From GCA-2688265 sp964527395 (GTDB lineage: Archaea; Nanobdellota; Nanobdellia; Woesearchaeales; GW2011-AR9), in the NCBI GenBank assembly GCA_964527395.1, contig CAZGQD010000023.1:1-23446 (forward strand): DNA of 23,446 nucleotides. Reading direction: 5' to 3'. A program made the translations under genes and the position numbers. Below the pieces are notes generated by a model. It saw nothing but the letters and a program-made list of their open reading frames with translations. It did no database searches and was not told the origin of the DNA. Position 1 is the first letter of the stretch; each line of letters starts with the position of its first letter. Positions 14,335-21,845 of this stretch are shown one piece after another.

Positions 14335-14721
14335 ATGTTAGCTGTTGCATGCGTTGTGATTAATGAAAGTAATGATAAAGTCCTTTTACGTGTTCGTAGT
14401 TCTGAGCCTGAGAAATGGGAATTGTTTGGGTCTTTTGTTGGAGAAGATGAGCTTGTTAAAGATGCAGTGATTCGAGTGGTGCTTGAGAAAGCAGGTGTTC
14501 TTGGAAAGGAGTTTATAAAGACAATATCATTTACTGGGGAATATTATGATGAAATTGAACGTCACCCTGGAAAACGTTGTGTTCCTTTACTGTTTGAAGT
14601 TAAAGTTTCTGAGTCTTCTGTAGAGACTAGCGATTCACTTAAATGGTTTGAGAAGGATGATGCGCTTGATGTTCCCTTAGCGCTTGATAACGAACAGATG
14701 TTGATTGATTGCTTTGAGTGA
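14335..14721 (+). CDS. Nudix-fold protein with degenerate catalytic box
   Basis: A 128-residue protein from the ATG at 14335. This start is chosen over the GTG at 14320 because GAGGTG at 14322-14327 is a well-spaced ribosome site that the earlier start would read through. The start 'AVACVVINESNDKVLLRVRS', then 'WELFGSFVGEDE' and a late 'LKWFEKDDALDVPLA' follow the Nudix fold order. However, the Nudix box, expected as REUxEExGU, reads RVVLEKAGV: the arginine, one glutamate and the glycine are kept, but two metal-binding glutamates are Val and Lys. Hydrolysis of nucleoside diphosphate derivatives is therefore doubtful; a binding or regulatory role, or decay, is possible. It follows the SEC-C gene. 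Confidence 0.72.
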   Translation: MLAVACVVINESNDKVLLRVRSSEPEKWELFGSFVGEDELVKDAVIRVVLEKAGVLGKEFIKTISFTGEYYDEIERHPGKRCVPLLFEVKVSESSVETSDSLKWFEKDDALDVPLALDNEQMLIDCFE

Positions 14722-14775
14722 AAATTGATATGTTAAATGTATAAAAGTTGATGTTCATGGGGAAAAGAAAGGTTT

Positions 14776-17055
14776 TTACTTTGGAACTAGGGTTGCTTTT
14801 AATATTTTTAGTTCGCCGCTGTGAGTGCTGTCCATGACTTTTTTTGTTTTTTCTAAAATTATTTTGTGGGTTTTGAATAAGGGGCAGTCTAATACTAGGC
14901 TTTCTGCTTCTCCACCTTCAAAAGCTACATTGACCATGGGAGTCTTTTTTAGTTCTTTTATGAGGTTTTGGTCTATTTTTTTGTTTAAGTGATCTTTTGT
15001 TAGGCCGTCAGCTGCTACTTTACAGATTATTGCTTTTATGTTGTTTTTTATTAATTCTTGCATGTGAATATCTTGGGGTTTATGCCACAAAGGACTGAAG
15101 ATTTTTAGGTTTAGTTCTTCGCAGATTTTTTCAATTCTATCTCTTTGGTAGCTAGAGAAAAGGGCGCCGGTTACGATAGCATCTATGTTGTAGGTGTTTT
15201 TTGCTTTTTTGATGGCTTGCTTTAGATCTTCTAGTTCAGTTTCTTTTTCTCCTTTGGTTGTTTGTGTGATTAATGGTAGATTCATGGCTTTGGCTTGAAG
15301 GGGAATGATGTTTTTTCCTGCAGATTGAAACATATATGAATCTTCATTTTCTGATTGCATGTTGATTAGGCAGTGTAATTTGTAGTTTTGTTTGTGCATG
15401 ATCAAGGCAGCTGAGATTGAGTCTTTTCCGCCTGAAGTGAGAATGCCTAGTTTTAAATTGTGTTTTTTGCCTTCTTTGTTTTGGTAGAATTGGGAGAGAT
15501 ATTCGCTGGTGGTTTTTTGGTTGCTTTGGGTTGTTAGTTTCTTTAGGGCGTGCTGGGTCCTTGAACCATATTGGGCTGCTTTCTTTTTTCTATTTGCGAA
15601 AGCTTTTGGCATTCCTTCCTCTAGGGCTACTTGTCTTAAAATCCATTTTGTGATTGTGCTTTTTTGAGTGTTTGGTTGATTGGTTTTTTCTTTGCTTTTT
15701 TGATTGTTTTTTTTGCTGGTTGTTTGTTTGATATATCTGATTTTGTATTTTGATGGGATTTTGAGTGCATATTCTGTTAGTTCTTTGTCTAGGAATGGTA
15801 GCCTTAGTTCTAAATTGTTGTGCATAGTAATTGTGTCATCCCTGTAAAGGTCACGTTCGTAGATTTTTCTTAAGCCTGATAAGCATTCTTTGTTGATGTT
15901 TTCTTTATTTGTTTGTAGGTGTCTGTTGTAGCCGGCGAAAATTTCTTCGCTACCTAAGCCTGAGAAAATTATTTTGTGATTGTCTTTTTTGGCTGCCTTT
16001 GCTGCTGCGTAGAAAGTTAGGGCTACTGAGGTTTTAACTACGTTAGTGTCTTCGATTAGTGGGACGATTGTTTTTAGATATTTAGGGATCTGTTTTAAGG
16101 TAATTTTGACTATCTTTAAGTCTAAGTCTAGGAGTTTTGCTGCTTTTTTGGCATTGATTAAGTCCTCTGGCTCTTTTGTTTTGTCTTTGTCTTCTACTGC
16201 AGTTACGTAGCAAGTGAAAGGAATTTTGTTTTGTTTTAGTTTCAATGCAATGTAGGTGGAATCTACCCCTGCTGAGAAGAGTAATGCTATTTTGTGTGGT
16301 TGTGCGGTTGGTTTGGTGATTGTTTTGTCTTTATTTGTTAAGTTAGGTATTCGTTTTTCTATTGCTTGGTTTAGTAATTGTTTTGTTGTTTGTTTGATTT
16401 TGTTTAAGGAGTCTTTGGTTTCTTTGGTGATATTGAAGAATGGTCTTTTGGTAGTGGTTAGGGTGCTCGTAGTTATGTTGTATGTTAGTAAATGTCTTGG
16501 ATTTAGTTCGTTTATGTTTGCTTCATCGAATCCTATTTTTATTAGAGCCTTTTTTTCTGAAGCGAAGGCGAAACTTGTTTCTTTTGCTGCTTTTTGTTTG
16601 CTGCTAGTCTTTGATAAAGTGTAGAATAAGGGTTTTACGCCCAAAATGTCTCTTGCTAGGACGATTTTGTTGTCTCTTTGGTAAGCGAAAGCGTAAACTC
16701 CGTCCAATTGTTCTAATTTAGTTATGTCTTTTAGGCCTTTTTTTGTTATTTTTAGTGTGTCTAAGAAGTTGATGAGGGTTTTTGCATCGTTTTTTGTTGG
16801 TTTTTTTAGGGATTTGTTTAATTGTTTCCAATTGTAGATCTCACAATTGGCTACTAGGATTGAATTGTTTGCTTTGTTTTCTATTGGTTGCTCGGTGTGG
16901 CCTACGATTGCATGTAAGTTGTGGCCAATGGCACTGGTTTCTGAAAGTTGCTTGGTGTTTGTAGCATCTTTACCTCGGTTTTGCATGACTTTTAGGGCTT
17001 TCGCTACTAGTTTACTTGCTTGTTCTTTGTTGTAGATACCAGTTATAGCGCACAT
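14776..17055 (-). CDS. dph6: Asparagine synthase-like amidotransferase fused to Dph6 diphthine-ammonia ligase
   Basis: A 759-residue fusion with three domains. Residues 2-195: class II glutamine amidotransferase with nucleophile Cys2, 'RGKDATN', 'EIYNWKQL' and 'LARDILGVKPLFY'. Residues about 250-525: asparagine synthase ATP-pyrophosphatase domain with SAGVDST (about 261-267), 'GLGSEEIFAGYNRH', 'NLELRLPFLDKEL' and an R-K-K-KAAQYG end, carrying a Lys/Gln-rich insert near 440-465. Residues about 531-759: Dph6-type domain with SGGKDS (about 540-545), 'TGALFSSYQRDRIE', 'PLWHKPQ' and 'EGGEAESLVLDCPLF'. Dph6 performs the last step of diphthamide formation on elongation factor 2 using ammonia. The fused glutaminase could supply that ammonia; this coupling is inference. 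TATA-like sequence lies about 25 bp before the ATG at 17055. Confidence 0.93.
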   Translation of the reverse strand: MCAITGIYNKEQASKLVAKALKVMQNRGKDATNTKQLSETSAIGHNLHAIVGHTEQPIENKANNSILVANCEIYNWKQLNKSLKKPTKNDAKTLINFLDTLKITKKGLKDITKLEQLDGVYAFAYQRDNKIVLARDILGVKPLFYTLSKTSSKQKAAKETSFAFASEKKALIKIGFDEANINELNPRHLLTYNITTSTLTTTKRPFFNITKETKDSLNKIKQTTKQLLNQAIEKRIPNLTNKDKTITKPTAQPHKIALLFSAGVDSTYIALKLKQNKIPFTCYVTAVEDKDKTKEPEDLINAKKAAKLLDLDLKIVKITLKQIPKYLKTIVPLIEDTNVVKTSVALTFYAAAKAAKKDNHKIIFSGLGSEEIFAGYNRHLQTNKENINKECLSGLRKIYERDLYRDDTITMHNNLELRLPFLDKELTEYALKIPSKYKIRYIKQTTSKKNNQKSKEKTNQPNTQKSTITKWILRQVALEEGMPKAFANRKKKAAQYGSRTQHALKKLTTQSNQKTTSEYLSQFYQNKEGKKHNLKLGILTSGGKDSISAALIMHKQNYKLHCLINMQSENEDSYMFQSAGKNIIPLQAKAMNLPLITQTTKGEKETELEDLKQAIKKAKNTYNIDAIVTGALFSSYQRDRIEKICEELNLKIFSPLWHKPQDIHMQELIKNNIKAIICKVAADGLTKDHLNKKIDQNLIKELKKTPMVNVAFEGGEAESLVLDCPLFKTHKIILEKTKKVMDSTHSGELKILKATLVPK

Positions 17056-17153
17056 GAGTGTTGAAAAAGAGGTTTTCTATAAGAATCTTGGCGTTTTTTG
17101 TGCTTGTTTTTAGATATGTTTATATGAGTCTTTTTATTTTATGATTTTAAAGG

Positions 17154-19517
17154 ATGGTGACTAGGACTAAATTTGTTGGTAAGAAATTATCTGCTGATGT
17201 TTTGAGAGAAGAGCATGAATTGCTTTTGCAGATAGATCTGCTAGGCAGATTAGAACAGATGCTTTCTTCTGTTATTTTAGCTGAAGGGAAGGTTGAAGGT
17301 TTGTCTAGTGCTATGGTTGATGGTGATGGTGAAAGTGTTGGGAATCATGTTTCAGAGATTGATAAACATTTTAGTGAAATAAAATCTTTAGTTCGGAGAA
17401 TTGGGCGGGAAGAAAGAAGAAGTGAAAGGTATTCTGAGAGAGTTTTGAAGGATATCAAAGAACTTAAGGGACATGTTGAGTCTAAAGATATGACCAAAAT
17501 ACTTAATTTTTCTTTGAAAATTCAAGTTTATACCAATACTTTAGTTAAAGAATTATCTTTTTATGGTGGGGAGTTGTCTGGGAAGCTTTCTGCTAAAGAT
17601 GCTGCTGGTGCTAGAGAAGTTGAAGGACAAGCGCATGCAGCTGCTATGGGACTTTTAGTTCTGATTCGTGAGTTGAAGGCTGAGATTGCTAAGATTAAAA
17701 AAGAGTTTGAGAGTCATGATCGGTTTAGGTCTGAGCATGCTATTGTTCTGAGGTTATCTGGAAAATTGCGAGAATGTGCCATTAAAACTGTACATGTAAA
17801 GTCAGTTCCTGCAATGAAGTATTTCTTGGAGAGGCGTCTTGATACGAGTAAGATGAACTATAAACATGGAAGGTATTCGAAAAACAGTACTTTTAGTTGG
17901 GAAGGTGCAAGTGCACTAGCAAGAATGTGGGTAAAATTGCTTTTGGGATATAAAAAATATTTTTTGAAAGTTTTGACTCCTAAGGATTTTGAGCAGTTGT
18001 GTCGATTGCAGTTTCGTGTTCCTACTGATAGTGTGATTTTGTTTGGGCCTAAGTTTAAATCTGCTAAAGTTGTGCTGAATGTTCAGGCAGCTCCTTCATT
18101 TGTTTATCCTGGATGGGCAAGTCACTTTTTTCCTAAAGAGAATCTTGCTTATATATTAAAAGATGCTGGATTCTCTAGTCCACTTGATACTTTGAATAAG
18201 AAGGGTAAATATTTTAGTTCGAAAAATCATGATGTGATAAGGCTTAGAGATGGGATTTCAGTTGGTTTTCAAGATTATAAGGAATGGAGTGCATATGCAC
18301 TTAGTACAGTTAGAGAAAAAAGAGCCTGGAAACCTAAAGGTAAATTTAGTGGGATGATTTTGTTTTCTATGGATTCCTTATTGAAGTATGGCAAACGTGT
18401 TGATTTTGCAGATACGAAGGACCAATTTCCAGAAGCATGTATTAGAGATATGAGGGTTGGAGAAGAAGCTACTGCTCAATTCATTTTTGAGTTGTTATCT
18501 GTTAGAACAATGTATGGTTTGTGGATGGAGAAATATGATTTTGTGAAAAAAGCTTTTTTGGCTGCTAAGATTTATGCTGATGAACTTTATTCTAAGGTTG
18601 AAGTATTAGGGAAAAGAGTTAGTCTTAATGTGAGAGTTGTTGATGGAAGTTGTGAATTTAGTTATTATGATTCTGAAAAAAGTAAACATATTGTTATAGA
18701 AAGAGGGAATAATGAATATTACCATAGTTTAACTGTTGATAGGCATGTTCCTTCTAACGGTAGAATATCTGTTAACTTGGAAACGGTCAAGTATTGTGCC
18801 AAATATGCAAAGGAAAATAATTTTTTTCAGTTCTCTTTGGCACATCAATTTCAATCAAATAGGATATCTTTTCATGATAAACATTTGATACCTTCGGTTA
18901 GTCGTCCTATTAGTAGATTTCATAGTAAAATCTTAGGTGGAACATCTTTTGTTAGTGGATTTGACCTAATTGGTGTGCCAGTTGGAAATTCTAGATCTAG
19001 TGTGCAGACAAGTTATGTTGTTGCCGCATATATGAAAAAGCATCCTCTTCTTTGGAGGGGTGTTGGATATCGTAGAAAAACTTTGAATGCGATTGATTAT
19101 TTAGATCTGATGAAAAATATGAGCCCTGCAAAGGTTAAAGCAGTTTTTTTACATGCTATTTCACAGACGCTTCTTGACATAAGACAAATTATTAAGAACA
19201 CTTTGCCTAAAGGAAGTAAGCCTATTAAACTACCATTAAATTCTGGAGTTTTGATTCCGCACTTATTTTCTTCTAGAAAAGAAGATATTGATTTTTTAAG
19301 GAAGAGTTTGGCTTGTGTTGTCTTAGGAATGCGTTTTGATCATAACAAGGCTTTTGATAGTGAGGAAATGGATTTCTTGATCCATTCTGTGTTTGGAGCT
19401 CAAGATATTCCTGGACTTAGTTCTAAAAATAAGAACGATAAATGCTATATTGAAGAAGAAAGAGGAGTTGTTTACTTGTTTAATCGTAGTAGTGGAAGTA
19501 AAAGGAGAGTTGCTTGA
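17154..19517 (+). CDS. Unrecognised 787-aa protein, helical N-terminus
   Basis: I do not recognise this family. The 787 residues contain no signal peptide, no membrane helix and no cysteine cluster. Residues about 15-200 are strongly helical and charged, with heptad-like stretches (for example 'HVSEIDKHFSEIKSLVRRIG'), suggesting a coiled-coil or helical-bundle module. Residues about 210-787 look like mixed alpha/beta globular sequence rich in Lys, Ser, Phe and Tyr, with notable segments 'AAPSFVYPGWASHFFP', 'HDKHLIPSVSRPISRFH' and 'KHPLLWRGVGYRRKTLNAIDYL'. No P-loop, HD or nuclease motif was found. The ATG at 17154 has a TATA-like TTTATATG about 30 bp upstream. It is divergent from the amidotransferase fusion and convergent with the DRG gene. 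Coding is certain from the long frame and composition. Confidence 0.85.
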   Translation: MVTRTKFVGKKLSADVLREEHELLLQIDLLGRLEQMLSSVILAEGKVEGLSSAMVDGDGESVGNHVSEIDKHFSEIKSLVRRIGREERRSERYSERVLKDIKELKGHVESKDMTKILNFSLKIQVYTNTLVKELSFYGGELSGKLSAKDAAGAREVEGQAHAAAMGLLVLIRELKAEIAKIKKEFESHDRFRSEHAIVLRLSGKLRECAIKTVHVKSVPAMKYFLERRLDTSKMNYKHGRYSKNSTFSWEGASALARMWVKLLLGYKKYFLKVLTPKDFEQLCRLQFRVPTDSVILFGPKFKSAKVVLNVQAAPSFVYPGWASHFFPKENLAYILKDAGFSSPLDTLNKKGKYFSSKNHDVIRLRDGISVGFQDYKEWSAYALSTVREKRAWKPKGKFSGMILFSMDSLLKYGKRVDFADTKDQFPEACIRDMRVGEEATAQFIFELLSVRTMYGLWMEKYDFVKKAFLAAKIYADELYSKVEVLGKRVSLNVRVVDGSCEFSYYDSEKSKHIVIERGNNEYYHSLTVDRHVPSNGRISVNLETVKYCAKYAKENNFFQFSLAHQFQSNRISFHDKHLIPSVSRPISRFHSKILGGTSFVSGFDLIGVPVGNSRSSVQTSYVVAAYMKKHPLLWRGVGYRRKTLNAIDYLDLMKNMSPAKVKAVFLHAISQTLLDIRQIIKNTLPKGSKPIKLPLNSGVLIPHLFSSRKEDIDFLRKSLACVVLGMRFDHNKAFDSEEMDFLIHSVFGAQDIPGLSSKNKNDKCYIEEERGVVYLFNRSSGSKRRVA

Positions 19518-19529
19518 TTGTTTTGAAAG

Positions 19530-19554
19530 TTATTTTTGGTTAATTTTTTCTTTG
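19530..19554 (+). terminator. T-rich terminator after the 787-aa gene
   Basis: Runs of five and six T (TTATTTTTGG, then TAATTTTTTCTTTG) follow the stop at 19517 within about 35 bp, consistent with a plus-strand archaeal T-tract terminator. Confidence 0.35.
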
Positions 19555-19592
19555 TTAATGTATGTTGATTGAGTTTGTTTTGTTGTTTTATA

Positions 19593-20690
19593 TTAATGAA
19601 TGTGCAGTTCTAGAATGTCTTCGTCTTTTAGTTTGTGATCCAACATCAGTCTTTGAGCTTTAAATTTGGCACTAGGACCTGTGACTCTAGCGAATTTGAA
19701 CTTTTTTACGAAATCTTTGTGGAGTTTTGTGCAGACGTCTCTTATTTTTGAGCCCCTTGTGATGATTAATGGCTCTTTCATATCTGCTTCTTTTCTTGGT
19801 TCTTTTAGATAGATACGCATGAAATCTAGTTTGTCGAAAATTAGGTCTTTTAGCTTTTCTATGTTGAGGTTTTGATGAGTGGAGATGGCGATGTCGGCCT
19901 TTAGTTCTTTTTTTAGAGCTTTTAGTTCTGTTTTTGTAAGTAAGTCTGATTTTGTGATGCAAGTAATTGCTGGTAAGTACTTTTTGTTTCCTTCAATAAC
20001 ATCAATTAGGTCATCAATGTCTATTTTGGACCTGATGAGAACATCGGCGTTGTTGATTCTGAACTGTCTTAGAATTCTTTTGATAACTTCATCTTGGACT
20101 GGGATCTTTAGAGTCTTTCCTACTTGAATTCCACCTTTGGATTTTTTTGTGATATAAACATCGTGTTTTCTTTTATTCATTCTGATGTTGGCTTCTCGTG
20201 CTTCTTTGACTACTGCTTGGTGCTGTTGAGGTTGAGTTGCGTCTACAACCATTAATACTAAGTCTGCGTTTCTGATTACTGCTAAAACTTCCCTGCCTCT
20301 ACCTTTTCCACTTGCTGCACCTGAAACAATACCTGGAACATCTAATATTTGGATTTTTGCTTGTCTGTGCTCCATCATACCTGGTTCTACTGTCAAAGTT
20401 GTGAAGGCGTAGGAACCTACTTCGCTCTCTGCGTCTGTTAATTTGTTTAGAAGAGTGGATTTACCTGTAGATGGGAAACCTAGAAGAATAACACTTGCGT
20501 CACCGGATTTTCTTACTGAATAACCGTGATCACTTTGACCAGTTTTTTTGGCTGACCTTTCTGTTCTAGCTATCTTTAACTGAGCTATTTTAGCTTTAAG
20601 AATACCAATATGGCCTTGAGTTGCCTTGTTGTACTTGGTTTTTTTGATCTCAGCTTCTAATTCCTTGATCTTATCATCGTATTTTCCCAT
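19593..20690 (-). CDS. DRG-family GTP-binding protein with TGS domain
   Basis: A 365-residue protein, the normal length for archaeal DRG (developmentally regulated GTP-binding) GTPases of the Obg superfamily. A charged N-terminal helical region (about 1-60) precedes the G domain. G1 is GFPSTGKS (71-78), G2 lies in 'YAFTTLTVEPG', G3 is DVPG (117-120), and G4 is TKSD where most GTPases have NKxD. The typical S5D2L-like insertion sits inside the G domain (about 170-230), and a C-terminal TGS domain ends in 'LKDEDILELHIH'. DRG proteins associate with ribosomes and influence translation. A TATA-like TTTATAAA lies about 30 bp before the ATG. Conserved housekeeping gene; no damage seen. Confidence 0.95.
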   Translation of the reverse strand: MGKYDDKIKELEAEIKKTKYNKATQGHIGILKAKIAQLKIARTERSAKKTGQSDHGYSVRKSGDASVILLGFPSTGKSTLLNKLTDAESEVGSYAFTTLTVEPGMMEHRQAKIQILDVPGIVSGAASGKGRGREVLAVIRNADLVLMVVDATQPQQHQAVVKEAREANIRMNKRKHDVYITKKSKGGIQVGKTLKIPVQDEVIKRILRQFRINNADVLIRSKIDIDDLIDVIEGNKKYLPAITCITKSDLLTKTELKALKKELKADIAISTHQNLNIEKLKDLIFDKLDFMRIYLKEPRKEADMKEPLIITRGSKIRDVCTKLHKDFVKKFKFARVTGPSAKFKAQRLMLDHKLKDEDILELHIH

Positions 20691-20779
20691 GACTGGTTGT
20701 GTTTAGGGTTATTGGTGTTTTATAAATTGTTCTTCTTTTAATTGAAAGATATTTAAAGATAGATTAATTGTAATTTGTT

Positions 20780-20893
20780 ATGGAAAATGAAGAAATAAGA
20801 ACTCGGCGTTTTGAAATTGAAAATTCTAAAGTTGAAGTGAAAGCTGAAAAAAATTTTGAGCTTTATCTTAAGCAAAGAGGAATCAGAATATAG
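20780..20893 (+). CDS. Candidate leaderless microprotein (37 aa)
   Basis: The ATG at 20780 opens a 37-residue frame (MENEEIRTRRFEIENSKVEV... ending QRGIRI) rich in Glu, Lys and Arg. A good TATA box (TATTTAAA, 20750-20757) is centred about 27 bp upstream, the spacing of a leaderless archaeal start. No family is recognised and the frame is too short for composition to prove coding. A perfect 12-bp palindrome (GAACAATTGTTC) follows the stop at 20893-20904. Confidence 0.45.
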   Translation: MENEEIRTRRFEIENSKVEVKAEKNFELYLKQRGIRI

Positions 20894-20950
20894 AACAATT
20901 GTTCATTTTGTTTATAAGTGAGTTTGAGGTTGTTGCTATAGGTGATTAAG

Positions 20951-21034
20951 ATGGATTTAGTTAAAAGAGTAGAGTTTGTGGAGAAACCGCGAACTGTACA
21001 TGTGTTTAATTTTTTTGGTGAAGGACTAGGTTAG
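20951..21034 (+). CDS. Candidate microprotein with Shine-Dalgarno (27 aa)
   Basis: The ATG at 20951 is preceded by AGGTGAT, a close match to the archaeal ribosome-binding consensus, about 5 nt upstream. The frame encodes 27 residues (MDLVKRVEFVEKPRTVHVF... ending GEGLG) and overlaps the tail of the convergent minus-strand gene by 9 bp. It could be the second gene of a two-microprotein transcript starting at 20780. Evidence is limited to the ribosome site and the open frame. Confidence 0.35.
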   Translation: MDLVKRVEFVEKPRTVHVFNFFGEGLG

Positions 21035-21319
21035 ATTGGCCTTTTTCCTATTTTTTCTTCTTATTTTTAGCTTTATTTGTTTGAGGTTCATTCTTAGCCT
21101 CTTTTTGATTATTTCTTTGCTGTAGAAAGGATATTCTTTTTCATTAAAATTTTTTATTAGCTTGAAATCTCTGAAAAGATCTCTTTGACTATCACGCCAA
21201 TCTTCCCAATCATTGTAACTTGGGTTTAGAAATAAGTTGTTTTGCTCTAGTTGTTTTCTCTTTATTGTTAATTTAGGTGTAACGTAGCCTGATTTACGCT
21301 TCCATCTCTTTCGTGCCAT
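21026..21319 (-). CDS. Small highly basic protein downstream of a winged-helix gene
   Basis: The 97-residue product (start MARKRWKRKSGYVTP) is very basic, with Arg/Lys clusters at both ends ('IRRKNRKKAN' near the C-terminus) and a central aromatic and acidic segment 'NDWEDWRDSQRDLFRDF'. No domain is recognised; nucleic-acid or ribosome binding is plausible from charge alone. The ATG at 21319 is preferred over an in-frame TTG at 21367 because AAGGT lies 6 nt upstream of it. It follows the winged-helix gene by 72 bp on the same strand, giving a regulator-then-small-protein layout seen in toxin-antitoxin modules. Toxicity is speculation. Confidence 0.65.
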   Translation of the reverse strand: MARKRWKRKSGYVTPKLTIKRKQLEQNNLFLNPSYNDWEDWRDSQRDLFRDFKLIKNFNEKEYPFYSKEIIKKRLRMNLKQIKLKIRRKNRKKANLT

Positions 21320-21391
21320 TTTTGTACCTTCTACGACACTCCCACACAATAGCCACTTGTTTGGCAACTAAGGTGCTTGCTTAATTTGAAG

Positions 21392-21745
21392 CTAGGAGGT
21401 CCTTATGGTACGAAATTTTGGTTTGGTTTTTGCATGTTTTAATTCACCTTTTGTTTTTGTACTTTCCCAAATTAGAAAGTTGTTTAGTTCGATTAATTTT
21501 TGTACTGTTTTGTTGTCTGTGTTGATTTTGTAAAGTGTGTTTCCAGCTAAAGTCCTTGTTATTATTACTGTTTTATCTTGCTCTAACTTTGGCCATAGTT
21601 TCTTTAATGTCTGGAAATTTACATCTGAGTTTTTTGCTATCTCTGTGATTGGATAATCGAAATCTCTAGAATAAATTAAGAAATTGAGAATTCTAATTAG
21701 AGGATAGTCTCCAAAAGTGTTTATGAATACAGTGTTTTCTTCCAT
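21392..21745 (-). CDS. Winged-helix DNA-binding protein
   Basis: A 117-residue protein. After a short lead ('FGDYPLIRILNFLIYSRDFDYP', about 11-32), residues about 33-70 form a helix-turn-helix ('ITEIAKNSDVNFQTLKKLWPKLEQ') followed by a beta wing ('KTVIITRTLAGNTLYKIN', about 58-76) and a C-terminal helix with a basic tail. This is the pattern of small archaeal MarR/ArsR-like winged-helix regulators. An AT-rich TATA box (minus strand TATAAATATAAA, about 21766-21778) sits about 27 bp before the ATG, so the transcript is probably leaderless. It is followed by the basic small protein and may autoregulate the pair; this is inference from layout. Confidence 0.8.
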   Translation of the reverse strand: MEENTVFINTFGDYPLIRILNFLIYSRDFDYPITEIAKNSDVNFQTLKKLWPKLEQDKTVIITRTLAGNTLYKINTDNKTVQKLIELNNFLIWESTKTKGELKHAKTKPKFRTIRTS

Positions 21746-21845
21746 TCTGATTACAAAAAGTGTTGTTTATATTTATATTTTTTGGTGTTATGGGTGTTGT
21801 TTTTTGTAGATATACTTAAAAACTATTTATCTTTTTTATTTAGGT

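Noticed and set aside
16256..17035. Plus-strand open frames opposite the amidotransferase fusion
   Set aside because: Antisense shadows of a well-supported domain-bearing gene, with Leu/Val/Phe-rich products typical of antisense of Lys/Asn-rich coding sequence.
19687..19962. Arg/Lys/His-rich 91-codon minus-strand frame inside the DRG gene
   Set aside because: It is a shifted frame of the TGS and G-domain coding region, with a product of unnatural composition and no start signals.
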